Shown piece by piece: positions 48,457 through 57,703 of a stretch of DNA of 64,000 nt (position 1 is its first letter; every line of letters begins with the position of its first letter). Source of the DNA: Endotrypanum monterogeii (taxonomy: Eukaryota; Euglenozoa; Kinetoplastea; Trypanosomatida; Trypanosomatidae). Where the stretch lies: positions 859,507-923,506 of the forward strand of contig CM007348.1 in assembly GCA_000333855.2 (NCBI GenBank), read 5' to 3'. The notes under the pieces were generated by a model. That model was not told the DNA's origin. It did no database searches and saw only the letters and a list, made by a program, of their open reading frames with translations. A program made the translations under genes and the position numbers.

Positions 48457-50094
48457 ATGTCTGTTCTGTGGAGGCCTCAGCTGCCGCGCCACGTGCGCCG
48501 GCTGTGCGTGTTGGCGACCGTGACAGCGCTGCTGGCTGTTGCATATGTACCAGCCCCCTCGCGCTGCGCTGTCGAGTGGGTGGTGCAGCAGGTACAAGTG
48601 CTGCACCGCCACGGGTCGCGCTCGGCGACGCCATCCTACAACACAGAGGTTATCTGTGGCGCGACGCCATGCGGGTATCTCAATCCCGAGGGCGAGACGA
48701 TGATGCGGAACGTGGGCAGCTTCCTGCGGGAGCGCTACACCACGGACACAACGGTGGTCGACGAGCCCTTCCTGACCTCAGAAAGCTACGACCTCGACGT
48801 TGTGTCGTCACGCTCAACGGATGTGCTGCGTACGTTGCAGAGCGGGGAGCTGTTTCTGGCTGGAATGTTCCCAACCGCGAGCCGGCTGATCCCAGCCATC
48901 CACACCATTTCGGCGGCTGACGACATGATGCTGTTCACGTTCTCACAGCCGTGGGTCGAGCTCTACATAACGTACGCGGGAGCCTCTCAGGAAGCCCGTA
49001 TGAACCCCGTGATTGACCAGTACTTCCCCGACTGGACGGTGCTCAGGGACCTCGGTAAGGTGCTGTGGAGTGAGAGCTACTGCTCGGACTACTCAAGGCG
49101 CATGAGCTGCGTCTTGATGCTGTTCGACATCGCGGCTGCCAAGCGTTCTGTGGGTGAGCTGCCTCCCGAAGCCGCCGCCCGGTACGATGACCTGCATGCA
49201 ATCCAGGCAGCGTGGTTCCGCTACATGTGGTACTACGACCCTGCCAACACCCTCTCGGTGCAGCAGGGCGGGCGCGGGCAGCTGTTTTTGGAGGAGGTGC
49301 TCAAAAACGTTGATGACTTTCTCTCAGGCCGCAACAGCTACAAGGTGATGCACTACAGCGGCCACGACATCTCCGTGGCCGCCGTCTGGGGCACACTGGG
49401 TGACAGCAGCGTGAACGCGATGCAGCCTACATACGCGCAGACGTTCGTGCTGGAGCTCGTGAAGAGTGCGACCACCGAGGAGTATGGTGTGCGCGTGCTG
49501 CGTGGGTGGCCTGGCCAGACGCCTGACACGGGCTTCGCCTTCACATGGGACTCGGAGTGGCAGCTGTACTGCCGTCGCAGCGATGGGACGAGCTATGCTG
49601 CCCCCGCCAACCTGTGCCCGCTGGAGGACTTCCAGCGCTACGTTGCAGGGACGGCTGGGAGGGACCCGCGCGGGATGTGCCTGCTGGACGCGGAGACCTC
49701 TGCCGTCCTGAACTGCCCGACGAGTGCGGTGGAGCAAACCGGCGCCGTAATGCTCTCCCCGTCGTGCTTGCGGTACCGTGCGGTATGCCCTGCGCACGCG
49801 TGCGAGTCTGGCTACGTGCTGTCGGCATCGGACTTGCGCTGCACGTGCGCGTCTGCTGTTTGCCGAGCGCCGGACAGCGGCACCTGGCCTGCCAAGCTGC
49901 AGATATCTGGCGTCTCTGGAGGCGCTGCTGCCGGCATTGCAATTGCGACGTTCTGCCTAGGCGCGCTGATTGCCGCTCTGCTGACGGTACTGATCATGCT
50001 GATGACGCGGCGGCGGCTCAGTGGCAGTCAGCACGGCTCGGTGGGCAGCGACAAGCTTGTGGAGCCGGATCGTGTGGGGTCTGGGAACATGTAG
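48457..50094 (+). CDS. Membrane-bound histidine acid phosphatase
   Basis: Type I membrane phosphatase of the histidine phosphatase superfamily, 545 aa. A signal peptide spans about residues 1-31 (RRLCVLATVTALLAVAYVPA). The catalytic RHGSR motif is at 51-55, in VLHRHGSRSATP; the Pro of the usual RHGxRxP motif is displaced by two residues. The second catalytic pair, His-Asp, is at 303-304 within SGHDISVAAVWG. A Cys-rich juxtamembrane stretch (about 405-480) precedes a single membrane span (about 488-512), then a short basic cytoplasmic tail (TRRRLSGSQ). Such enzymes in Leishmania sit in the endosomal/lysosomal system and flagellar pocket. Secreted relatives lack the membrane anchor, so its presence marks this as the membrane-bound type. 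Confidence 0.93.
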   Translation: MSVLWRPQLPRHVRRLCVLATVTALLAVAYVPAPSRCAVEWVVQQVQVLHRHGSRSATPSYNTEVICGATPCGYLNPEGETMMRNVGSFLRERYTTDTTVVDEPFLTSESYDLDVVSSRSTDVLRTLQSGELFLAGMFPTASRLIPAIHTISAADDMMLFTFSQPWVELYITYAGASQEARMNPVIDQYFPDWTVLRDLGKVLWSESYCSDYSRRMSCVLMLFDIAAAKRSVGELPPEAAARYDDLHAIQAAWFRYMWYYDPANTLSVQQGGRGQLFLEEVLKNVDDFLSGRNSYKVMHYSGHDISVAAVWGTLGDSSVNAMQPTYAQTFVLELVKSATTEEYGVRVLRGWPGQTPDTGFAFTWDSEWQLYCRRSDGTSYAAPANLCPLEDFQRYVAGTAGRDPRGMCLLDAETSAVLNCPTSAVEQTGAVMLSPSCLRYRAVCPAHACESGYVLSASDLRCTCASAVCRAPDSGTWPAKLQISGVSGGAAAGIAIATFCLGALIAALLTVLIMLMTRRRLSGSQHGSVGSDKLVEPDRVGSGNM

Positions 50095-51503
50095 TTCCGT
50101 CGTTGTGCTGCGCCTGCGGTCGGCGACTTCCCCTCACCCCTCCCTGTGAGCGTTTGAGTTTTTTATTAATGATTTTTTCCTGTTGACTAAGGCGTTGCGC
50201 GTGCGAGTGGCATTGTGCGGGGTGTCGTCGAGGGTATGCGGTACTGGCGTGCGTGCGGCACTGTGCGTACGACGCGGTTCACCACCGCTACCCTCCCTTG
50301 TTGTGCATCGAAACCCCGGTCGTCGCCGCGTGTAAGCCGTAAGATGGGTACGTGGCGGATGTACGCGAGGTTGTGCAACTGCACACCTTATTGTTGCGCC
50401 CCCCTGCCCCCTTTGAGATTAGCGTCCCCCCTCCCCCTTCCTTTGTGCCCCCCCCCTTTTCATTTCTTACTACCCCCTTCCCTTTCATTGTCTGGCCCCT
50501 CCCCTTCTCTGTCGTCGCGCGGTCACGGGTGAGTGCTGCATTCCACGTGCGTCTGTTTGCTACAGCGATGTGCAGGCTGCCCACTGCTCACTCTGCACAC
50601 GTGTGCGTACCGAGAAAGCGTGGGGCAAGGCGCATGCACTGTCACACACGAGGAGTATGAGCGTCCCGCTGTAGATGGGATAGCGAGCAGCATCAGCAGC
50701 AGTGCGGGGGCGCGGTAGGAGTGGAGTATGCGCCATGCATCGCCCCCCCCCCCTCTCTTGCTACCTCTGTGCTGTGACAGCGGCCGATTGTTTTTTTTTC
50801 CTTCCTACTCGCTTGACTTCTTTATTTGTCCCTCTTCGCATTGTTTAGCTACCCCCTCCGCGATGCTGTGCTGGCTCTTTTTCCACGTGTGCTCGTTTGA
50901 GCTGAGACAGCAGGCAAAAAGGAGTGGGGAAGGAACCAAAGGCGTCTTCAGACCATAGGGGCTGTCCCCTGGCTTGCAGTGCTGAGGCTGAGCCATCGCC
51001 ACCAGCGTGCTCACATGCAGCAGGCGCTGTGGTCGCGTTCCCGTCCTTTGTTCATCTACCGTGTCTCCCCTTCCTCTTGAGCCTCTTTTTTTCTTTGCTC
51101 CCTTTTCTTCTCTGTTGCGCGCTGCACAGTTCCCCTCTCCCCCTCCCGTGACACGCAATGTACCGCGAGAGTGGACTGGGCTGGACAGCAGCGATTCCGC
51201 AGTTGCACTCCGTGGAGTGACCTGTCAGGAGTTTCCCCCCTTCCATGCCTGTGCACGTGCCTGTGCGCTGTTCAGCGGTCGCTGGTAGCGTGGGGGGGGT
51301 GAGGGCGCTTTGTCCCGCGGTGCTCCGGGGCAGCTGCGCACCCCCAGGCATACCGAATATATATAAAATAGGTGTAGGTGCATGCATGCGCCGGCGCGCG
51401 TCTGTCTGTCTCTGTCCCTGTCTCTGTGTGTCTAGTTATGTTTGAGATCTTTCGCAGACGATGGGCGGGAGTATCGCGTGCGTTGCGTTGTTCGGTCTTT
51501 TCT

Positions 51504-51540
<37 letters not shown>

Positions 51541-51745
51541 TATATATATTTATTTATTTCCTAGAATATCATCGCTTGTCGTATATATCTTTCGTTTTCC
51601 TTTTTTTTCCACATATTTTCATCGTCACGCAAGTCGTGAACTATTTGGCTGTGGCTATAGAGGAAAAGAAATAGTGAAAATGCAAGAAAGCGCAGCGCTC
51701 CAGTCTGCTGCCCAGGCTGGAGGGTCTCCCTCCTACCCCTGCACG

Positions 51746-51786
51746 GCCCTCTGCCCCTCGGCGGTGGCGTGTGCGAGTGCAGGTTG
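51746..51786 (+). repeat. Dispersed intergenic repeat, copy B
   Basis: Uninterrupted 41-bp version of the segment at 47938-48000, with one mismatch (G for A) and lacking the 22-bp GT-rich insert. Confidence 0.6.
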
Positions 51787-52085
51787 GGTCCGCCTCGGCT
51801 TACGAAGAGGAAAGGTGGAACCCAGTGTGACTGCGGTGGGCGGTGGAGGGCACCTAACCTGATCGGCTGTGCGCAGCGTGTGCTGATGGCAGTATCTCAC
51901 AATGTATCTGGTGGTCGCTGAAGTGACACAGATGGCCCTCAAACGGATTGACGAGCACGTGTTAAATTGATGAGAGCCATCGCTGCCCAGTGGTGCGGAT
52001 GCTTGTTTCCGCTTCTTTCACGGAGCTCGCGGATGCTGTTCACCTGTATCTTTGAGAATCGTGTAGCTTGCATCGCAGGTGTCTG

Positions 52086-52088
<3 letters not shown>

Positions 52089-52143
<55 letters not shown>
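52089..52143. repeat. (TA)n / (TG)n microsatellite
   Basis: About 45 bp of pure TA followed by (TG)5; the longest uninterrupted TA tract in the window. Confidence 0.95.
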
Positions 52144-52144
<1 letters not shown>

Positions 52145-52258
52145 ATTGCGTGATTGGGGGAATTGTACCGAAATGGTCGGAGGTGCGTTGCAAGCGAGCC
52201 CCCTTCCCCTCGCGCTACTTGTGTATGTCTACCGAGGATGGAGATGCTGAATACTCGT

Positions 52259-52296
52259 GATCCCTTTCTTTTCTTTTTCCCTTTTTCTCGCTTTAG
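52259..52296 (+). promoter_or_regulatory. Strong polypyrimidine tract and AG upstream of MsrB
   Basis: A nearly pure T/C tract ends in CTTTAG (AG 52295-52296). It would give a 289-nt leader to the ATG at 52586 containing one short upstream ORF (ATG at 52526, five codons). A weaker tract ends in CTTAAG at 52666 and would instead select the downstream ATG at 52745. Confidence 0.5.
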
Positions 52297-52585
52297 TTCG
52301 GAAATTACGGTTGCTTTTGAAACATCAGGGAAGGGAGTCCCGGTGGCATTTGTTCCCACGACGCCCCCCGCTTTGCTGTCATACACACCAGCACACGTAC
52401 CCGCACTAGGGCATACCGAAGAGGAGCGCTGCGTTGTGGTGGTGCAACACCGCTCGATCAACTTAGTGAAAGAGGCGCTTTGGAGATACACACGTTGCTC
52501 CTCTCCTCAAGCGCGGGTATCGACATGATCGTTCGTTGTTAACACAGCTAGTCCAAAAAAAATATCTCGGTTGTCTGTCGAGTTT

Positions 52586-53167
52586 ATGAGAACGGGACGT
52601 CAGTGGCACACTCCGCTAAGCAGGTTAGTGGAGGCGAACACATCTTCAGTGTGTTTTTTTCTTAAGTCCCGTGGCTTCGTCCAAGGGACCTTCGCCGCTG
52701 CTTTATATCCAAGTCGACCATATCATATCGGTGTGTCCAAACTGATGACGAACTGCGCCGGACCACTGGACAAGGATGCATCTAAGGATGTGGGCGATGC
52801 AGAGTGGAGGCGACTACTGACAGAACAGGAGTACTACATCCTGCGCGAGAAGGGAACTGACCCGGTGGGCGGGAAATATGATAGCGTCTTCGATGACGGG
52901 GAGTACGTCTGCGCGGCGTGTAAGACACCACTCTATCTCTCCTCCATGAAATTCGCGTGTGGCTGCGGCTGGCCAGCATTCTATGACTGTATTCCAAAGC
53001 GGGTGCGCGAACAACAGGACAAGGACGGGCGCCGTGTAGAGATTGTATGTAATGCATGCAATAGCCACCTCGGTCATATTTTTCGAAATGAAGGCTTTCA
53101 AAATCCGCCACCGAATGAGCGACACTGTGTCAACAGCACCTCAATCACCCTACGAAGGACATCGTAA
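52586..53167 (+). CDS. msrB: Peptide-methionine (R)-S-oxide reductase (MsrB)
   Basis: Repairs oxidised proteins by reducing methionine-R-sulfoxide. The SelR/MsrB domain covers the C-terminal 125 residues: start helix EWRRLLTEQEYYILREKGTD, structural-zinc pairs CAAC and CNAC, the GWPAFYD block, and the catalytic motif HCVNSTSI with Cys181 as nucleophile (numbered from 52586; Cys128 from 52745). Two starts are possible. The ATG at 52586 gives 193 aa with a 53-residue Arg/Ser/Phe-containing extension that could target mitochondria. The ATG at 52745 gives a bare 140-aa enzyme. Each has its own candidate splice acceptor, so dual localisation by alternative splicing is possible. The enzyme assignment is firm, the start is not. 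Confidence 0.93.
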   Translation: MRTGRQWHTPLSRLVEANTSSVCFFLKSRGFVQGTFAAALYPSRPYHIGVSKLMTNCAGPLDKDASKDVGDAEWRRLLTEQEYYILREKGTDPVGGKYDSVFDDGEYVCAACKTPLYLSSMKFACGCGWPAFYDCIPKRVREQQDKDGRRVEIVCNACNSHLGHIFRNEGFQNPPPNERHCVNSTSITLRRTS

Positions 53168-53796
53168 GGAAGTGTAGTGCGTGTAGTTTGGCAAGTTCGT
53201 TCCTCCTCCTCCTTCCTTTTTTTTCCCTCTGCGCATTCACGTTTTATTATACGGAGAAGCAACTAAAGAATTGTATTGATTCTCGGTTCAGAGGCAAACT
53301 GTTCCCATCGAAGCGTAGGTGCATTCCACAGGGGTGGCATTATGCGGTGAGGAACACACAAGCGCTTTCACTTTAAATCCCCGGGCCATACGATGACTCG
53401 TAAAGAAAAACAGCCACTCATGTTCTTGCACTTTTTCCCTCATCATGCAAAGCTCATTCCTATCGATTGTTTTGCTGATCTTGTCGCCTGTTTCACTCTT
53501 TTCTTCTTGGCCTCGATGTTATCTCGCCCCCGCGTGTTTGTGTGTGTGGGGGGGGGGTGTTGAAAGAGGGCCCAAAAAAAAAAAAACAGCAGCACGGGCG
53601 TGTTCCGTGTAAACCGCTGAAGTCTTCATTTCTCTTTTTTTTTTCCTCTCTTTGATGTCTACAAATCTTGCACACACTCTCCTGTACGCATTTCTACCGG
53701 CATAAACGTGTGGCATCCCATCCTGGGTTCAAAGGGAAAGTGTGACCAGGCAAGTCGCACGCGTATACTCACTCCCTTTCTTCCCCTCCTTCACAA

Positions 53797-53830
<34 letters not shown>

Positions 53831-53865
53831 CCCATTTCCCGTATTTAGCGTTGGAGAGGAGAACC
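53168..53865. other. Intergenic region
   Basis: No gene recognised. G-run at 53551-53558, A-run at 53573-53585, T-runs at about 53635-53645, and (CA)n at 53799-53829 just before the next acceptor. Confidence 0.75.
53768..53848 (+). promoter_or_regulatory. Predicted splice acceptor of the phosphatase gene, with a (CA)n inside
   Basis: A C/T tract (53768-53792), then (CA)n (53799-53829), then a second C/T tract ending in TTTAG (AG 53847-53848). No other AG occurs in the interval. Leader of 17 nt. Confidence 0.65.
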
Positions 53866-54789
53866 ATGTCGAGCGATTTGAACCAACAGCTAGAGATGAT
53901 GTATGAGGGGAAGCTGCTCACAGAAGAACAGGTTGTCCAGCTGTGTAGTCGTTGCAAGGACCTCTTGCTGGAGGAAGGCAACATAGAGGTCATCTACGCC
54001 CCGGTCACACTGTGCGGCGACATACATGGTCAGTTCTATGACTTGTTGGAGCTTTTCAGCAAGGGAGGGCGAGTGCCAGACACGTCGTATGTTTTTATGG
54101 GCGACTACGTTGATCGTGGCTACCACAGCGTAGAGACGCTACTCTTGCTGCTGTTGTTAAAGGCGCGTTACCCCGATCGCATTACGTTATTACGGGGTAA
54201 TCACGAGTCGCGGCAGATAACACAGGTGTACGGCTTCTACGATGAGTGTTACCGCAAGTACGGTTGTGCCAACGTATGGCGGCTGTGTACGGAGTTGTTC
54301 GACTACATGCCGCTCGGTGCAGTAGTCGAGGAGGATATCTTTTGTGTGCACGGTGGCCTTAGTCCGCAGATCGGCACGCTTGATGAGGTTCGTGTGTTGG
54401 ACCGCAAGCAGGAGGTACCGCACGAGGGCCCCATGAGCGACTTGCTTTGGTCGGACCCGGAAGACATCGAGGGGTGGAGTGTTAGTCAACGCGGCGCGGG
54501 ATTCGTTTTCGGCGGAGATGTCGCCAAGAGCTTCAACCACCGAAACGGCCTCAGTCTCATTGCCCGTGCACACCAGCTCGTGCTGGAGGGCTACAAATCG
54601 ATGTTCGACGGCAACTGCTGCACGGTGTGGTCCGCGCCGAACTATTGCTACCGATGCGGTAACGTCGCTTCTATCCTCGAGGTCGGCGAGCACTCTAACA
54701 CGGATCGGAACGTTGTATACTTCACGGCGGCCACAGCCGATGTGCGCGGCCATCTCGCGAAGCAGCCTCCACCGGAGTACTTTCTGTGA
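53866..54789 (+). CDS. Serine/threonine protein phosphatase catalytic subunit, PP2A/PP4 type
   Basis: Metal-dependent phosphatase of the PPP family, 307 aa from the ATG at 53866 (an in-frame TTG lies five codons earlier). All core motifs are intact: GDIHG at 51-55, GDYVDRG at 79-85, GNHES at 111-115, the RAHQLV histidine region, and [11 protein letters not shown]. It ends EYFL, the variant of the PP2A-group xYFL tail whose terminal Leu is methylated and needed for regulatory-subunit assembly. Length and DRKQEVPH resemble PP4, while the [10 protein letters not shown] segment is closer to PP2A. I therefore leave the subtype open. PP1 and PP5 are excluded by the tail and by the lack of a TPR domain. 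Confidence 0.92.
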   Translation: MSSDLNQQLEMMYEGKLLTEEQVVQLCSRCKDLLLEEGNIEVIYAPVTLCGDIHGQFYDLLELFSKGGRVPDTSYVFMGDYVDRGYHSVETLLLLLLLKARYPDRITLLRGNHESRQITQVYGFYDECYRKYGCANVWRLCTELFDYMPLGAVVEEDIFCVHGGLSPQIGTLDEVRVLDRKQEVPHEGPMSDLLWSDPEDIEGWSVSQRGAGFVFGGDVAKSFNHRNGLSLIARAHQLVLEGYKSMFDGNCCTVWSAPNYCYRCGNVASILEVGEHSNTDRNVVYFTAATADVRGHLAKQPPPEYFL

Positions 54790-55777
54790 TAGAGCACGAG
54801 AAGCGACGAGGGGCTGCTCGTTATGGGGGGGGGGAACACTACTGGGACCAGACAATTGTGACAGCATGTTCTAAAATAATGTACATGTGTGTGTGTGTGG
54901 TGAATCGTCTGTATATTCGTCATGGAGTATAGGCGGTGATTTGTTGTGGAGCGAGAGTCTGCGCGATGCTGTGGCGTATCCGCTCTCTCCTCGCTTGGCG
55001 CTTGTCTTGTTCTTGCCTACCCTGTCCCCTCGCTCAACTCCCCTGCCACCTTTTCTGTCCGCTGTTTTTCGCCGCAACGGATGCTGCTGCTGCTCTGGTG
55101 CGTGTTCTGGGCGACCGTGCAATGTCTCTGTAGCGGCAGACTTATTACGGTGGGCAGGGCCCTGGATGAGGGGGGGGGGGGCAAATCTTTGTTTTGTCTG
55201 ATTCAGCTATGGTAATGCACGCGTTTATGACCACATAGTTGTGCGTGTGTGCATGCGAACTCTTCAGTGTGTTGCGAGGTACATTCAGGTCCTTGTCTCC
55301 TTTCCTTCCCCCTCTCCCTCCCTCTCTTGCCACAATTCTTTGTGACGCCAACGCCTTACGCATCTCCTGGAATAAGTGCATGTGACACGTCACTCTGAAA
55401 TCCCCCACGATCGCATGTGTATGTTTTCCCTGCAGTCTTCATTGCGTGTTCTTGGTGTACACACCCCTGCACTGCGGCGTGACGCAAGCGCACTTTGCGT
55501 AAAATGAGTGGTCGCTGATCCTCAGTTCAAAGAGGAGCACCTCCCTACCTGTCCCTCCTCCACTCATATATATATATATATATATATCAAGGAGATGCAC
55601 ACCATACCACTACCTTCCTCCACTCTGACTTTTTTTGGCATTTCGTCCCCACGCGCGCCACTGCAGCGACATCATCAGCGGGTTCTGAGGAGCTCCCACA
55701 GTTTCCTTTGGTATATATATATATATATATATATATACCTTCCATCTCAGTTCATTTCTGGGCCTCAAAGCATATAT
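54790..55777. other. Intergenic region upstream of COX15
   Basis: No gene recognised. G-runs at about 54826-54834 and 55169-55180, (TA)n at 55566-55587 and 55712-55737. Confidence 0.7.
55739..55750 (+). promoter_or_regulatory. Predicted splice acceptor of COX15
   Basis: CCTTCCATCTCAG directly after (TA)n, with AG at 55749-55750. Leader of 27 nt. Confidence 0.55.
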
Positions 55778-57034
55778 ATGCAGCGCTTCACTGCCCGCTA
55801 CTCCATCACGGTGGCGACACCCCTCGCAGCTCGTGGATGGTCAACGCGGCTCGGCAAAGGCTGGACACAACGGTGCTCCGTGCGGTTTAAAGCCTGCAAG
55901 GCTCACCTTTCAGCGGCGGAGTCATCCGCCGCTGCTTCGACTTCCGCCAAACCTTGGGTAACTCCGCCTCGCAACCGCTCCGTCGCTCACTGGCTGTACA
56001 TCAGTGCCGCATGCGTTGGTGGCGTCGTTTGGTTTGGCGGTGTGACTCGTTTAACAGAGAGCGGGCTCTCTTTGGTGGAGTGGAAGCCAATCAGCGGCGT
56101 GCGCCCGCCCTTGACAAACGAAGAGTGGGACAAGGAATTCCGTCACTACCAAGAGTTTCCCGAGTTCCAGCAGAAGCCGGATATGACGTTGAAGGAGTTC
56201 AAGTTTATTTTTTTTTGGGAGTGGGCGCACCGCGTCCTCGCCCGCAGTCTCGGTCTCGTTTTCGGTGGCCCACTGCTCTACTATGCTAGTCGCGGCTACT
56301 TCCGCTGCAACCGCGGGTTTCTAGCCGGCCTTGTGGGCATCTTGGGCCTCGGGGGGGCCCAGGGCTTGATGGGGTGGTATATGGTCAAAAGTGGGCTGGA
56401 CAGCAGGCTGCTAGAGGAGCGTCGAAAGGTTACTGTGTCGGCCTACCGCCTCGCTGCTCACCTGATTTTAGCCTTCACCATTTATTCCCTCATGCTACGC
56501 ATGGGCTACGGACTGAAGCATCCTGTCATGACACCCTTTCTCCAGATGGCGAAGGTGCAGCGGTGGTCACGATTGTCCTTCAGTATGATGTTCCTGACAG
56601 CAATGTCAGGAGCCTTTGTGGCCGGGCTCGATGCGGGACTCCTGTACAACGACGACTTCCCGTGGATGGCGGGCGGCGTCATCCCGCCACGTGATCATTT
56701 GTTAGCCCTTGAGCCAACGTGGCGCAACTTCTTCGAGAATCACGCGATGGTGCAAACAATCCACCGCATCATGGCAGGCATAACGTTCCTGAGTATAACG
56801 GGACTGAATGTGGCTGCATCGCGTCGTCGCGGCTTCATTCCACCGTCTGTAGTCCGCAACCTTATGTTTGTGAATACCGCTCTGCTGCTCCAGGTCGGGC
56901 TTGGCATGTGGACAGTGATGTCGACGGTGTGCATCCCTGTTGCCGCTTCGCATCAGATGGGTGCGCTACTTCTTCTGACCACTCTGATTCGCATGTGTGC
57001 TTTGGTGGGCAGCCGTGGCGTGTTGCTTGTGTAG
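55778..57034 (+). CDS. COX15: Heme A synthase (COX15), mitochondrial inner membrane
   Basis: Converts heme O to heme A for cytochrome c oxidase. 418 aa from the ATG at 55778; the upstream open frame includes translated TA repeat. Residues 1-60 are rich in Arg, Ser and Ala with few acids (MQRFTARYSITVATPLAARG), a typical mitochondrial presequence. The first membrane segment (VAHWLYISAACVGGVVWFGG) is followed by TRLTESGLSLVEW, a strong family signature. Conserved heme-binding His candidates are in EWAHR (about 150), AAHLIL (about 228), NHAMVQTIHR (about 323-330) and ASHQMGA (about 392). Multiple hydrophobic segments fit the eight-helix fold. No irregularity seen. Confidence 0.95.
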   Translation: MQRFTARYSITVATPLAARGWSTRLGKGWTQRCSVRFKACKAHLSAAESSAAASTSAKPWVTPPRNRSVAHWLYISAACVGGVVWFGGVTRLTESGLSLVEWKPISGVRPPLTNEEWDKEFRHYQEFPEFQQKPDMTLKEFKFIFFWEWAHRVLARSLGLVFGGPLLYYASRGYFRCNRGFLAGLVGILGLGGAQGLMGWYMVKSGLDSRLLEERRKVTVSAYRLAAHLILAFTIYSLMLRMGYGLKHPVMTPFLQMAKVQRWSRLSFSMMFLTAMSGAFVAGLDAGLLYNDDFPWMAGGVIPPRDHLLALEPTWRNFFENHAMVQTIHRIMAGITFLSITGLNVAASRRRGFIPPSVVRNLMFVNTALLLQVGLGMWTVMSTVCIPVAASHQMGALLLLTTLIRMCALVGSRGVLLV

Positions 57035-57703
57035 ATGCTACTAGGTGTGGCGTATGTGTAGAGGTTGACTTACACGCACGGCTAACTCATGCTATCCTCT
57101 GCTGACGACCAATGGCATTAGCAGTTAGGCACGCCCACGCACTGAGAAATACCCCCCCCCCAACACACACACATACATACAAAGAAACGGGAAAATATAA
57201 GTGCGGTTTGCACGATTCACACAACGTAAAAACAAACACTGGCAAAAAAAAAAAAGGAAGTGAGTCTCGGCGCTCCCGCGTACCTTCCCCCCCCTCCTGG
57301 TGCTTTCCTGCCTCTCCCCCAGACAACCGACCGGTGCGAGTAATACTTGGCGTTTCTCGACTCCTTCATTGCGCGATCACCCTAGTAGTACGGGATGCCG
57401 CTTCGGGGAGGGGGGGTTGAACGCTCACCTCTTTCTTCCCCTTGCACCACCGCTCACGACATAGGCGGCGGGGTTGCAACGGTTCACCGATATCTTCACA
57501 CACGCAAACATCTTGGTCTTCTCCTCCTCTCCTTGTCGTTTGTTTATGGTGAGGCTCTGGTGTGAGTCCTGCAATAGTATCACAGACCTGTAGACGTGAT
57601 CATACCTACGGTGAAAAGCACATATCTACATATACGCTCTCGTTTTTTTTCCTTTTCTCTCTCGTGTAACACATCCATTTCGATTGTGTTCATTAGATTC
57701 GGG
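57035..57703. other. Intergenic region
   Basis: No gene recognised. Short CA repeats at about 57160-57172, C- and A-runs, then T/C-rich sequence from 57640. Confidence 0.7.
57643..57696 (+). promoter_or_regulatory. Predicted splice acceptor of the EGF-like membrane protein gene
   Basis: A T/C tract (57643-57665) followed by AG-free sequence to CATTAG (AG 57695-57696). The leader would be 7 nt to the ATG at 57704 or 40 nt to the ATG at 57737. Confidence 0.5.

Larger units (their letters stand above)
50095..52585. other. Long intergenic region carrying the second dispersed repeat copy
   Basis: The longest non-coding stretch, 2.5 kb. It contains C/T-rich tracts at 50420-50520, a C-run and T-run at about 50746-50800, TA repeats at 51506-51550, the dispersed repeat at 51746-51786, (TA)n/(TG)n at 52089-52143, and a strong pyrimidine tract at 52259-52294. 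A long 3' UTR of the phosphatase gene probably occupies much of it. A GC-rich open stretch at about 52297-52525 lacks an ATG and ends in TGA. Confidence 0.75.

Noticed and set aside
52154..52528. 124-codon open frame upstream of MsrB, same frame, one TGA between them
   Set aside because: No ATG after the strong acceptor at 52296 and no recognisable motif; GC-rich DNA gives such open stretches by chance. A broken N-terminal extension of MsrB cannot be fully excluded.
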